From: Mesorhizobium sp. M3A.F.Ca.ET.080.04.2.1
GTDB taxonomy: Bacteria; Pseudomonadota; Alphaproteobacteria; Rhizobiales; Rhizobiaceae
Assembly (NCBI RefSeq): GCF_003952525.1
Contig: NZ_CP034451.1
Coordinates: 930,001 to 994,000, forward strand
Direction: 5' to 3'
DNA: 64,000 bases
A program made the position numbers and the translations under genes. The first letter of the stretch is position 1, and each line of letters begins with the position of its first letter. Shown here one piece after another: positions 36,748-45,622 of this stretch. Under the pieces are notes generated by a model. It was not told the DNA's origin and did not search any database. It saw only the letters and a program-made list of their open reading frames with translations.

Positions 36748-37794
36748 TCAGCCGCCCGCTGGGCGGCCGCATGACTGACGCACCACCAGCCGGCACGGCA
36801 GTTTCCTGATGCCCGGCGCGGCCGGCTGGCCGTCGACGAGCGAAAGCAGGGCAAGCCCGGCCTCGCGGCCCAGTGCTGCCAGATTCATATCGACCGAGGT
36901 GAGCGGCGGCCGCGTCGCCTCGGCCACGATCTCCCAATTGTCGAAGCCGATGATGCCGACATCGTCGGGCACACGGATGCCGCGCTCGCGTAGCGCATCG
37001 ATGACGCCGCGGGCGATCTGGTCGTTGCCGCAGAAGATTGCGTCCGGCTTCTCGCCCCTGCCCGCGAACAGCTTTGCCACCGCCTCGTGGCCCCAGGCCT
37101 CCGACCAGGCACCGAGCAGCGGCTCGCCGACGACCAGATTGTTCTCCTGAAGCACGTCCCGGTAAGCCTGGGCGCGCACGGGCACCACCGCGAAGCTCTC
37201 CGGGCCGCTGACATGGGCGATGCGGCGCCGTCCGAGCCGCACAAAGTGCTCGACGGCCAGCCGCGCGCCGCCGGCATCGTCGGAGACGAGGCCGATCGCG
37301 CCGGGATCGGGCTGGGTGAAGGCGTAGACGACCGGAACGCGCAGATGGGAAAGGTCGACCGGCAGATGGCGGTCCACGCGTTTTCCCGTGGCGATGATGC
37401 CGTCGACGCGCTTGTCGAGCATGGCCTCGACATGCAACTGGCCGAGCCGCTGGTCGTCCTCGACATTGCACAGGAAGACCGACACGCCATTGTCGACCAG
37501 CGCATCCGAAACGCCGGCCATCAGCGGCAGGGAGAAGCGGCCATAGGTATCGTTGGTGAGCAGGCCGACGGTGAAGGAGCGGCGCCGCAGCAGGCTCTGC
37601 GCCAGGCTGTTCGGGCGAAAGCCCAGACGCCGCGCCGTCTCGCGGATGCGCTCGCGCGTCTCGACCGTCATGCGCCCCTGCCCGTTCAGCGCCTTGGACG
37701 CCGTGGCGACGCTGACACCGGCGGCAGCCGCCACCTCGCGCAGGGTGACCGGCGGCTTGGCAAAGACAGGCGCTTGCTCGGCGTCGGACGACAT
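36748..37794 (-). CDS. LacI-family transcriptional regulator
   Basis: A 348-residue repressor with an N-terminal HTH (TLREVAAAAGVSVATASKAL) plus hinge helix (FRPNSLAQSLLRR), and a periplasmic-binding-protein-type sensor domain ending VVRQSCGRP. It probably binds a sugar related to the arabinosides handled by the operon. Two palindromes with the GAAAA-GG-TTTTC pattern lie upstream at 37818-37830 and 37887-37898, so it likely represses itself and the genes behind it. The binding-protein gene begins 83 bp downstream. Confidence 0.9.
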   Translation of the reverse strand: MSSDAEQAPVFAKPPVTLREVAAAAGVSVATASKALNGQGRMTVETRERIRETARRLGFRPNSLAQSLLRRRSFTVGLLTNDTYGRFSLPLMAGVSDALVDNGVSVFLCNVEDDQRLGQLHVEAMLDKRVDGIIATGKRVDRHLPVDLSHLRVPVVYAFTQPDPGAIGLVSDDAGGARLAVEHFVRLGRRRIAHVSGPESFAVVPVRAQAYRDVLQENNLVVGEPLLGAWSEAWGHEAVAKLFAGRGEKPDAIFCGNDQIARGVIDALRERGIRVPDDVGIIGFDNWEIVAEATRPPLTSVDMNLAALGREAGLALLSLVDGQPAAPGIRKLPCRLVVRQSCGRPAGG

Positions 37795-37816
37795 TTTTCG
37801 AGGCGCATCCCAAGTT

Positions 37817-37832
37817 GGAAAAAGGTTTTCTC
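37817..37832. promoter_or_regulatory. Candidate LacI operator, proximal
   Basis: GGAAAAAGGTTTTCTC; the core GAAAAAGGTTTTC (37818-37830) has matching GAAAA/TTTTC arms with an odd centre. It lies 23 bp upstream of the lacI-type start and nearly matches the distal copy at 37885-37900; centres are 68 bp apart, about six and a half helical turns, which would allow looping. Confidence 0.6.
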
Positions 37833-37884
37833 TTATCGCCCTGCGCGAAGACGACGGGTGAGGTCAGCTAGCGTGGAGCGGTTT

Positions 37885-37900
37885 GGGAAAAGGTTTTCTC
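37885..37900. promoter_or_regulatory. Candidate LacI operator, distal
   Basis: GGGAAAAGGTTTTCTC; the core GAAAAGGTTTTC (37887-37898) has perfect GAAAA/TTTTC arms, the classic LacI-family operator shape. It shares 15 of 16 bases with the proximal copy after one base shift. Both sit between the regulator and the adjacent polysaccharide-lyase-like gene. Confidence 0.6.
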
Positions 37901-38004
37901 AAAAGAGAGATTAGGGGAAAGTGGCGGGGTTGGCAAGGGGGATGGCGGCTCAGGGAAGAGCCTTCGGAATGATCTTGTCCTGCGATGCGGAGTTTCTGTG
38001 AAGG

Positions 38005-39612
38005 CTACTGTCCTGCGACCTTCAGTTCGCCGGTGGCAACCTTGCCGACAAAACTGCGCATCACGTCGAACGTCAGTAGGTTCACGCTGCCATCTGCAAC
38101 CATGCCTACCGCCACGTCCGAAAAATGATCGGCGACAAAGCGCGCAACCGCAGCTTCCTTCTTTGGTAGCGCCGCGATCAGGCATGAAGCGTTGCCGACG
38201 ATCCATGTGTCCCCGGACTTGGCAAACCTGAAGGCGACGTGGTCGGTGCCGTCGGGATATTTTATAGTGCCCAGGGCGCAAGAAGCGACCTTGCGGGCTG
38301 ATTTCGTAGGAGCGTTCAGGAACATCTCAAGTGTACCGATGTCCCCAGGGACAGCGGAATGAACTACGACAGCCAGGGAGAAATTCGGCGTTCCGCCGGA
38401 TTTGTCGATCTTGATGTCTAGATCCGTGACATAGGTCGAGTCGTTGCCTCCCATTTGCGCCTGCCCCTCATACGCATGTACCTTGAACACGGGCATCAGT
38501 AGACCGGACGGTGACGCAACATCCTTCGGCACGTTCGAGACGGACCCCACTTCCAGTGGCGGCTCGATGAATCTTCCCTTGGGCAAAGCAGCGGTTGCAG
38601 GGTCCGAGTAGAGCGCGAGGAAGGACCTCACAGTCGCGACGCTTAAATCCCGAGGTGCGGCGCCCGCCGGCAACGTGCGGCAACTCAGCGCCATTTCGCG
38701 GGTGCGCTCGTTGGGACGCCCGTCCGGCTTGCCGACATCACAGCCCAAAGCATTGAGAGTCACCTGCAGCGATTTGAGCGCGAGGGCGTCGCCTTGAGTA
38801 TAGAGACCGTCGCGAGTTTCAGCCCGGCTCACCGCCGCGAAGTACAGCGACGCGCCTCTGACCCGAGCGACCGATTGGGTGCAACAAAGGTAGATGCCGA
38901 ACTTCGCGTAATTTGTGCGCTCGAATCCGGGAGTGAAGGTAGGTCCACGCCACTCCGTGACAAGTTTACCATCGAGGTATACCTTAACCTGGCCGGAGCT
39001 GTCCTTCGCCCATTTGATGAACAGTTCGAAGCGGCTCCACTTTCCAATGAGATTCTTGAAATCAGTTACTTTTAGGCGCGGACCTGGCGTGCAGCTGTAA
39101 TTTCCGAGCGCGCTACTGAATGCAATGTAGAGGGAGTCGTCTTTTCCAGCGAAATTTGCGAGTGACACGTGCTGGCATTGTTTGTTGTGAAAATAGAATA
39201 ATTGCATGTAACCGTCAGCTTGTTTTACGCCATACGGGAAGTCCTCTGGCAAGTAGAGAGCGAATCCATACCAACTCTGTTTCGGTTGCCCATTGCCGTT
39301 TTTTTTGGTCGCAAAGACGTTTTCACGAATTTGCGACCGTACCGACTGCTCATCGCAGTCGTTGGCTGGAGCATGCGGCTCATACCGGCGTGGATTGCAA
39401 TAACCTGAGGGAATCCGAAATGAATACACCTTGGGGGTCGGTGCCTCGCCGGTCGGGTCTTCGATGATCGCAACGGAGTTGGGAGCACTCAACTCATCAA
39501 TTACGAAAGGATCGAAACCGGTTTCTTCGGCGGCCTCCACCGGGCCCCTGGCACAAAACAAAACCGCAGCCACAAGCAAGGCTGCAATAACGTTGAAACG
39601 CGGGTGGAGCAT
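38005..39612 (-). CDS. Secreted heparin-lyase-I-type polysaccharide lyase with peptidoglycan-binding-like module
   Basis: A 535-residue secreted protein with signal peptide (MLHPRFNVIAALLVAAVLFC). Residues 30-265 form a jelly-roll typical of the polysaccharide lyase family PF14099 (QSWYGFALYLPEDFPYG and GKWSRFELFIKWAKDSSGQV). Residues 286-305 (LNALGCDVGKPDGRPNERTR) form a peptidoglycan-binding-type repeat. The C-terminal 230 residues have no recognised fold. The gene starts at ATG 39612 behind GAGGAGG. Probably acts on an acidic extracellular or cell-wall polysaccharide. Base composition is less GC-rich than flanking genes, suggesting acquisition. A similar module occurs in the divergent caspase protein. 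Confidence 0.75.
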   Translation of the reverse strand: MLHPRFNVIAALLVAAVLFCARGPVEAAEETGFDPFVIDELSAPNSVAIIEDPTGEAPTPKVYSFRIPSGYCNPRRYEPHAPANDCDEQSVRSQIRENVFATKKNGNGQPKQSWYGFALYLPEDFPYGVKQADGYMQLFYFHNKQCQHVSLANFAGKDDSLYIAFSSALGNYSCTPGPRLKVTDFKNLIGKWSRFELFIKWAKDSSGQVKVYLDGKLVTEWRGPTFTPGFERTNYAKFGIYLCCTQSVARVRGASLYFAAVSRAETRDGLYTQGDALALKSLQVTLNALGCDVGKPDGRPNERTREMALSCRTLPAGAAPRDLSVATVRSFLALYSDPATAALPKGRFIEPPLEVGSVSNVPKDVASPSGLLMPVFKVHAYEGQAQMGGNDSTYVTDLDIKIDKSGGTPNFSLAVVVHSAVPGDIGTLEMFLNAPTKSARKVASCALGTIKYPDGTDHVAFRFAKSGDTWIVGNASCLIAALPKKEAAVARFVADHFSDVAVGMVADGSVNLLTFDVMRSFVGKVATGELKVAGQ

Positions 39613-39862
39613 CGCACCCTCCTCTGGATTTTCCAGCGCGTCCGGACTTCATCATTCAACTAGATATCGGCCGATGATGCCTGTCTCTCGCCTGATACTG
39701 TGCTCTTGCGCGGAATTCGACAAGCTCGGACCAGTGGATCGACAGACCATCAGCACTCAATGCCTTGCTTGCGTGATGCCCGGCGATGCGAGTCTGAGAA
39801 CGGCACCGCTGTACCGTCGGCCAGCCGCTCCGTCATTCGCGGCGCGGCTCCTACCTGATCAT

Positions 39863-40648
39863 CTAGCGTTGTTTCGTCACAAGTTGACGCACAAAGGCCA
39901 ACGCTTGCCGTTTGCAACCGCTGCTCACCATCCATCCAAGAACTTCCAGCGGATTTTCGAGAACAGCGTTCTCCGGAAACATCTTAATTTCGATCAACGC
40001 CGATGTCTTGTTGGTCTCGACGACAATCGATTTTACCTCGGCCGGAATTGGATCCGGAAGAGAGAAAGTGAGCCTGTCGGCGTTCCAGACCAAGCCGTTC
40101 AATGGCTCTCCATGTCCGACGCGAACCGACAACACCGCGCTGTCGCCGACCGCCTGGCGCGTCAAAACCACCTCGCCATTGCGGATGCAGCCAGGAGCAG
40201 ATTCTTCGATGGAAATCGCCCAGGGATCGTCAAGTCCCCTCGGTTGGGAATGGTTGGGGATGGCGCGTGCGCTACCGATGGACTCGCTTCTTTTGCGCTC
40301 ATTCGTCAAAAGGCCGGCTATCAGGGCCAGGCTTGAAGGTCCTGCCTGCCCGTCGGCGGCCCGCTCTGAACCGTCAGGCACCAACCGGTCCTCGGTGACC
40401 ACGAAGGCTCCAGGACCGGAAATGGGGTTCACGCTGCCGTCCTCGCCGAGCAAGGTGACGACTGTACCGGCTGGCACATTGATGACGTCACTTGGCATGA
40501 AGAGCTTGCCTGGCGGCAGTTCATCCACGGCCGGCTCAGCTGACAGGACCACATATTGACTGCCTGCCACCGCGCGTTGCGCCGTCACAACAACGGCCGC
40601 GGCGAGGGCCAGAAAGGCGAACTGCGAGATCGCACGCCTGAGGCTCAT
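39863..40648 (-). CDS. FecR-like periplasmic protein
   Basis: A 261-residue protein with a signal peptide (MSLRRAISQFAFLALAAAVV, cleavage near AVA-GS) and a short FecR-type domain (VPAGTVVTLLGEDGSVNPIS) in which a beta-strand motif with a turn Gly-Pro-Gly (ISGPGAF) is visible. FecR domains commonly sit in periplasmic sensors. It starts at ATG 40648, 13 bp behind the cyclase stop, so it is cotranscribed with it and may present a periplasmic signal to the CHASE2 domain. The C-terminal half (ALIEIKMFPENAVLENPLEV) has no match. Confidence 0.7.
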   Translation of the reverse strand: MSLRRAISQFAFLALAAAVVVTAQRAVAGSQYVVLSAEPAVDELPPGKLFMPSDVINVPAGTVVTLLGEDGSVNPISGPGAFVVTEDRLVPDGSERAADGQAGPSSLALIAGLLTNERKRSESIGSARAIPNHSQPRGLDDPWAISIEESAPGCIRNGEVVLTRQAVGDSAVLSVRVGHGEPLNGLVWNADRLTFSLPDPIPAEVKSIVVETNKTSALIEIKMFPENAVLENPLEVLGWMVSSGCKRQALAFVRQLVTKQR

Positions 40649-40661
40649 GGCAAGGATGGCC

Positions 40662-42734
40662 CTATTTGTCGGCGAGATGAATGTCTGCTTGAAAGCGTCC
40701 GCTTGCAAGACGACTGTGGTGAAAGGCTATCAATGCATCTTCGGGATAGCTTTTGACCAGCAGCTCAAATGCCCCTGTCGCGAGCTTATCGTCGGTGGCG
40801 AGCAGGGCGTATGCCTTTGCATAAGCCTCGCACAGCATCGTGTTCTCTGGCGTGGGGCTCATTGCCTCGAAAGCCTCGATACCTTGGCTCTTGCCCTTTA
40901 GGTGCAGAACTCCCGCAGGGCGCAACAAAAAGCGTGTCGCTTGTTTCGCCACTTCCGCGCTTATGCAATTTTTCGTGCCGATGTACTTGTTTGCGCCCTC
41001 CAGCCGGGCTGCGGTGTTTACCGTGTCTCCAATAGCTGTGTAGTTGAAGAACCGATTTCCCCCGAAGTTGCCGACGATTGCCGGCCCGCCGTGAATACCT
41101 ATGCGGGTGGCGCCGAATGAATGGCCTCGTCCTGCGGATCTTTCTCGCAGCCGCTGAGCCAGGTCCTGCACAGCCAGTGCCAGGGACACTGCCCGCTCCG
41201 CCTGGTCATTTTGCGCCGCTGGAGCTCCGAAGAAGCCGACCACCGCATCTCCGATGACCTTGTCGATGGTTGCACCATGCTCGATGAACAACTCGCAGAG
41301 CCCGTCCAGATATTCATTCAATAGGTCTGCCAGCACCTCTGGCGCAAGTTTTTCGCTGAGTGACGTAAATCCCTCGACATCCGTGAATACACAGGTGATC
41401 TCACGCCGTTCGCCACCGAGATGCAGGGCAGCGGGCTGCTCGACGACCGCTGCAACGACCGCCGGACTGACATATTTCGAGAACGCGTCTTGAATGAAGT
41501 GGCGAGCTTTCGCGTCCCGTCTCCAAGCCAGGAAGCCAACGAATGCCGACAGACCGAGCACAAGCAATGCAGGTGCGACCATCGGAAACAGGATTGCGAA
41601 CTTCGCGAAGACCCAGGCTTGGCCGATCCACACCAGCAGCACCGCTCCGGCGACCGCGATTGGTTTGAAGACCACCGGATTCGGCCGCGAAACGATCCAC
41701 AAGCAGAACAGCCCGACAAGAAGCATTGGCGCGTACCCCGCTGCAGCCCGGGGGATCGTTATTCTGTTCCCGGACAACATTCCGGCCAACGCGTGGGCGT
41801 GGATTGCGACGCCAGGGAGAACACCGATCTTTGCGCCGCTCAACAACGCAAACGGTGTCGGATGATGGTCTATTTGCTGCAGGTCCATGCCGATAAGAAC
41901 ATATTTCCCCTTGAACCAGCTGAGTGGCGCCAGCCTGACGGCCTGTGCCGGATAGGTTGGAAAGTTGAAGGGCAAGCTGTTCGCGGTGCGGTAGTAGACC
42001 ATTTCCTCCGGCCAGCGGCCGCGACCAATGCCGGTCGCTGCCGCGATCGCAGCAGCAAAGCTTGGCGTCCAACCTCCTTCCGTTTCCCGACCTGAAAAAG
42101 CTCCACGAACCACGCCGTCGAGATTGTCATGCGATAATGCGGCAAGGCCCCGCTTTGCCGACGGAGCGAACGCGTCGAGATAGTCGGACTGCCTCCGGGT
42201 GAGACCATCAATGCGCGACGCCGAGGCGATCACCACAGGCACACTGGCGTTTTCAATGACCGTTTCGAGCCGGGCGTCCTTTTGCGGCTCTGTCGCCTGG
42301 TCGAATAACAGGTCGATACCGATGACAAGAGGGTGGGCCGACTCGATCCGGGCCACGATGTCGGCCAAGAAGCCGCGGTCCAGTGGTGAGCGATATGGAA
42401 AATTCGCCAGGGTCTGTTCTGTTATCGAGACCACAACGATGTTGGATGGGGGCTGGGTGAACGGCGAGATCGACACCGTCATCACGTCGCGCACTATATT
42501 CTCCAACGGCGGTGACACGAGAGCAGTCGAGACGCCCAGCAGAACCAGATAGGCGAATGATGCGGCGATGCCACCTCGGTGCAGGCTGACGACTCGGCCA
42601 AGTGTTCGCACGCCCAATAGACCCCAAGCCAGTGGAAGCGTTGCTCGCCGCCAGCATACCCGTTCGGGTGTATCAAGCAAATTGTCGCCCGTTAGTATGG
42701 AAATCCCGGCCCGCGCCGAAACGGCAGTCGCCAA
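40662..42734 (-). CDS. CHASE2-domain adenylate cyclase
   Basis: A 690-residue membrane protein: a short cytoplasmic N-terminus, one membrane helix (GIAASFAYLVLLGVSTALVS), a periplasmic CHASE2 sensor domain (about residues 85-325), three helices (about 325-400), then a class III cyclase domain. Both metal aspartates are present (FTDVEGFT and GDAVVGFFG), the lysine is in IDKVIGDA, the Asp that selects adenine is in IGDTVNTAARLEG, and the transition-state Asn and Arg follow. Substrate ATP is therefore predicted. The start is a TTG (42734) with GGAG upstream at seven bases. It precedes the FecR-like gene. Confidence 0.87.
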   Translation of the reverse strand: MATAVSARAGISILTGDNLLDTPERVCWRRATLPLAWGLLGVRTLGRVVSLHRGGIAASFAYLVLLGVSTALVSPPLENIVRDVMTVSISPFTQPPSNIVVVSITEQTLANFPYRSPLDRGFLADIVARIESAHPLVIGIDLLFDQATEPQKDARLETVIENASVPVVIASASRIDGLTRRQSDYLDAFAPSAKRGLAALSHDNLDGVVRGAFSGRETEGGWTPSFAAAIAAATGIGRGRWPEEMVYYRTANSLPFNFPTYPAQAVRLAPLSWFKGKYVLIGMDLQQIDHHPTPFALLSGAKIGVLPGVAIHAHALAGMLSGNRITIPRAAAGYAPMLLVGLFCLWIVSRPNPVVFKPIAVAGAVLLVWIGQAWVFAKFAILFPMVAPALLVLGLSAFVGFLAWRRDAKARHFIQDAFSKYVSPAVVAAVVEQPAALHLGGERREITCVFTDVEGFTSLSEKLAPEVLADLLNEYLDGLCELFIEHGATIDKVIGDAVVGFFGAPAAQNDQAERAVSLALAVQDLAQRLRERSAGRGHSFGATRIGIHGGPAIVGNFGGNRFFNYTAIGDTVNTAARLEGANKYIGTKNCISAEVAKQATRFLLRPAGVLHLKGKSQGIEAFEAMSPTPENTMLCEAYAKAYALLATDDKLATGAFELLVKSYPEDALIAFHHSRLASGRFQADIHLADK

Positions 42735-42809
42735 GAACCATCTCCGGGATCGCAGGCCGTTCGTCCGCAGCCCGGGGGCATAGCTCTTTTCGACTGTATT
42801 AGCCTCTGC

Positions 42810-42827
42810 TACAATTCCTCGGGGGAG
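42810..42827 (+). promoter_or_regulatory. Candidate caspase gene -10 box and ribosome site
   Basis: TACAAT (42810-42815) is a good -10 and TTTTCG, 17 bp upstream (42787-42792), a weak -35. GGGGGAG (42821-42827) is a strong Shine-Dalgarno 11 bp before ATG 42839. The 104-bp gap is shared with the divergent cyclase gene, so both genes may be controlled from one region. Confidence 0.4.
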
Positions 42828-42838
42828 CCGTTTCTGCC

Positions 42839-44485
42839 ATGCGCAGCGCTTTCATTCTCTTGGCTTTATTGTTTGTCGCTGTTTCGGGTCAGGCAGCAGC
42901 CGAGAAACGCGTGGCGCTGGTTATTGGCAATTCGGCCTATCAGCATACCGTCCAACTCGCCAACCCGAAGAACGATTCGTCCGACATGAATGCCAAGCTT
43001 GAAACCCTTGGCTTCGAGGTCGTCAGCGGCCAGGACCTCGATCTCGCGGGAATGCGTCGCACGGTGCGTGAGTTCTTGGAAAAGCTCGACGGTGCCGATA
43101 TGGCGCTGTTTTTCTATGCCGGGCACGGCCTGCAGGTGAATGGCAGCAATTACATGGTGCCGGTCGATGCCGAGTTGTCCGGCTACAATGACCTCGATTT
43201 CGAGACACTTCCGATGGACCTCGTGCTTTCAGCGATGGAGCGCAGCACCAAGGTCAACCTCATCTTCCTGGACGCCTGCCGGGACAATCCGTTCGCCGAG
43301 AAGCTTTCCCGCTCGATGGGGACGCGCTCCGGTTCCGTGAGTCGGGGGCTAGCCAGGCTCGGCAGCGGAGTCGGCTCGCTCATAGCGTTCGCAACGCAAC
43401 CGGGTAATGTCGCTGTCGACGGAGCAGGACGGAATTCACCATTCACCACTGCGCTGGTTGCTCACCTCGGCACGCCGGGGCAGGACATCATGCGGGACCT
43501 CGTCGAGGTGCGCCGCGATGTCCTGGCTGCGACGCAGGGCAAGCAAGTGCCGTGGGAGAACTCTTCGCTCACCGGCGAGGTTGTGTTGAGGCCCCTCGCA
43601 ACGGAACCGAAGGTAGCTACCGTCACTCCACAGTCGACGTCGCCGGACAATGCAGTCGAACTTGCATATTGGGCGACTATCAAGGACTCGACTGACAAGA
43701 GCTTTTTCGAGGCGTATTTGCAGCAGTTTCCGGGCGGCGCTTTTGCACCGCTTGCGAGGTTGAAGATCGACGCGATCGACAAGCGCATCGAAATGGAACG
43801 GCAGGTGGCGCACCTGCCGGAGACGGAGCGCGCCGCTAAGGCAACCGACGACGCCAAGGGGACAGAAGTCGCAAGCCTTGAGCACTCCGAGCCGCTGGCG
43901 CAGCCATCGGCAGCTGCCACAGACCCCAGCAGACTTGCGCGCGCCACGCAAACGGAACTCTTCCGCATAGGATGCCTTGAAGGCCAGGCTGACGGAAAAT
44001 GGGGGGCTGGCAGCCGCAAAGCGCTTCGGGACTATGCTGATCGGCAAGGGGTCAAGCTTGCATCGTTGGAACCGACAGCGGAACTTCTGGCACGACTAAG
44101 GGCAGTCAGAGCTCGCATCTGCCGGCTTACTTGTGAAGACGGAACGAGGGTGCAGGACGATCATTGTGTGCCTCAGACGAGCGGGCTAAGCGCCTTTAAT
44201 GGCACTTGGAAATTGGTCAGACGAGCCATAACGGACTGTGGCGATTGGCGAGAACTCTCAACATCGGTCGTCATAAGTGACGGTAAGATATCGTCTAGCA
44301 GCGGCTTTACTGGAAGTATTTCCAGCAGCGGCGCTGTCAATATAAGACACACCTTTGTTTATAAGGGAAGAACAGGCGGGAACACCCTGACTGGCGTCAT
44401 AAAGGGTGACAACGGAACCGGCAAATTTAAAGGGACCGGCGTTGGCACCGGGTGTTCAGGAAAAATTATCATGGAGAGAATGTAG
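42839..44485 (+). CDS. Secreted caspase-family (p20) protease with peptidoglycan-binding-like module
   Basis: A 548-residue exported protein with signal peptide (MRSAFILLALLFVAVSGQAA). The caspase p20 fold covers residues 24-240, with the dyad His96 in FFYAGHGLQV and Cys147 in IFLDACRDNPF. Residues 374-393 (LFRIGCLEGQADGKWGAGSR) form a peptidoglycan-binding-type repeat. The last 110 residues, Ser/Gly-rich with cysteine pairs, may be a beta-sandwich. Bacterial caspase homologues (orthocaspases) usually cleave after Arg or Lys. It is divergent from the CHASE2 cyclase and shares the module with the polysaccharide lyase. The 3' end is AT-richer than flanks. Confidence 0.85.
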   Translation: MRSAFILLALLFVAVSGQAAAEKRVALVIGNSAYQHTVQLANPKNDSSDMNAKLETLGFEVVSGQDLDLAGMRRTVREFLEKLDGADMALFFYAGHGLQVNGSNYMVPVDAELSGYNDLDFETLPMDLVLSAMERSTKVNLIFLDACRDNPFAEKLSRSMGTRSGSVSRGLARLGSGVGSLIAFATQPGNVAVDGAGRNSPFTTALVAHLGTPGQDIMRDLVEVRRDVLAATQGKQVPWENSSLTGEVVLRPLATEPKVATVTPQSTSPDNAVELAYWATIKDSTDKSFFEAYLQQFPGGAFAPLARLKIDAIDKRIEMERQVAHLPETERAAKATDDAKGTEVASLEHSEPLAQPSAAATDPSRLARATQTELFRIGCLEGQADGKWGAGSRKALRDYADRQGVKLASLEPTAELLARLRAVRARICRLTCEDGTRVQDDHCVPQTSGLSAFNGTWKLVRRAITDCGDWRELSTSVVISDGKISSSSGFTGSISSSGAVNIRHTFVYKGRTGGNTLTGVIKGDNGTGKFKGTGVGTGCSGKIIMERM

Positions 44486-44559
44486 AACCGCGGAGTCCTC
44501 CGTCGTCCGCACCTATGTTGAAAGGCCTTTGCCGTCGGCCAGCAGTGACAGAATCTCCG

Positions 44560-45207
44560 CTATAGCCTCCTGAAAAACCCGGACAGAATGTTCGGGCCCA
44601 CCTCACCGCGTCGCAGCCTGATGCCGTCCTCGAATGAGTTCAGCGTCACGCAGTCGAAGCCGTTGTGGGCGAGCAGTGCCACCAGCGACTCGCGATCGAA
44701 GTGGTGCAGGTGCTCGTTGGGAAGACGCATGCGCCAGGTTTTGAACCAGGCGTCGCCGTCGGCGCCGAGCTCGCGCCAGCGGCAATAGGGGACGGCGACG
44801 GCAAGGTTCCGGGTCTGAAGCCGGCCGAGGAAACTTAGATCCGGGATGTGCTCGAGCACGTCGAACATGGCGACGAGATCCCACGAGCTGGCCAGCGCTT
44901 CATTCCAATCGACGAAGCGGACACCCTTGGGCAGCGGAAACTCGGCGATGTCGCAGCCGGCGCAATCGGCGACCCCGGTTATCTTCGCGGCTTCGATGAA
45001 TGTGCCTGTGCCATATCCAATCTCCAGCACCGAGCGCGGAATCTCGCCGGTTACCCCCAGCACCCAGCCAAGCCGCTGATAGCCGAGCTTGATGGTCCGG
45101 TCGCTCAGGTCCTCGTAATAGGAGATATATTGCTTGTCGTACTTGATCGGCGTGAAGTCGATCTGGTGGATCACGCCAAACCGGTCCACCTCGTAGTTGT
45201 CCAACAT
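44560..45207 (-). CDS. Class I SAM-dependent methyltransferase
   Basis: A 215-residue Rossmann-fold methyltransferase. Motif I, SVLEIGYGTGTFIEAAK, binds S-adenosylmethionine; the post-motif acidic residue is in CDIAEFPL, and AMFDVLEHIPD is motif IV. Similar to sugar- or O-antigen-linked methyltransferases of the UbiG type (EHLHHFDRESLVALLAHNGF). Substrate unknown. It starts at ATG 45207 with no operon partner; convergent with the caspase gene. Confidence 0.8.
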   Translation of the reverse strand: MLDNYEVDRFGVIHQIDFTPIKYDKQYISYYEDLSDRTIKLGYQRLGWVLGVTGEIPRSVLEIGYGTGTFIEAAKITGVADCAGCDIAEFPLPKGVRFVDWNEALASSWDLVAMFDVLEHIPDLSFLGRLQTRNLAVAVPYCRWRELGADGDAWFKTWRMRLPNEHLHHFDRESLVALLAHNGFDCVTLNSFEDGIRLRRGEVGPNILSGFFRRL

Positions 45208-45622
45208 TGGCCCGCTGCCCTCCAGATTGCGAAATCCTTACATGGCGGAGCTGAACGCAGCGTAACCGGCCGGACCGGCGCGCCGCTAGCATCGAGCAAG
45301 CTCACTCGCTGGCGAAGAGCATCCCGCGCCGCGCATTCTTCATGAACACACTCGCTCTCCAGCCATCATGCAAATTGCATATGGCGCTCCCCCTCTCCGT
45401 CTCGGCTTCGCCGAGCCACCGTTCCGGGGCGAACCAGGCTGCGACGTCAGCGATTGGCGTTGGTCGCCCCCATGAAAGGCATGAAAGGGGGAGAAGTGGC
45501 CGCGTAGTGGTCGGAGAGGGGTGGGGTGGCCTGCCATATACGATTGCCCTCATCCAGCCGCGCAGCGGGCCGGCACGAAGGAACGAGATGGCGCTGCTGG
45601 GGGTTGATGGCGAGGTGAACCC
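45208..45622. other. 415-bp intergenic region with a palindromic element
   Basis: Divergent gap between methyltransferase and MscS genes. It holds an inverted repeat CCCCTCTCCG (45390-45399) and CGGAGAGGGG (45512-45521), plus the perfect hairpin CTCGGC-TTC-GCCGAG near 45402-45416. These resemble other GC-rich mesorhizobial intergenic palindromes in this window. No further gene is seen; short frames here are shadows. Confidence 0.7.

Noticed and set aside
38005..44485. Anti-phage CBASS-like or gasdermin system
   Set aside because: The cyclase is a class III enzyme with a periplasmic sensor, and the caspase is exported; neither fits a cytoplasmic abortive-infection system.
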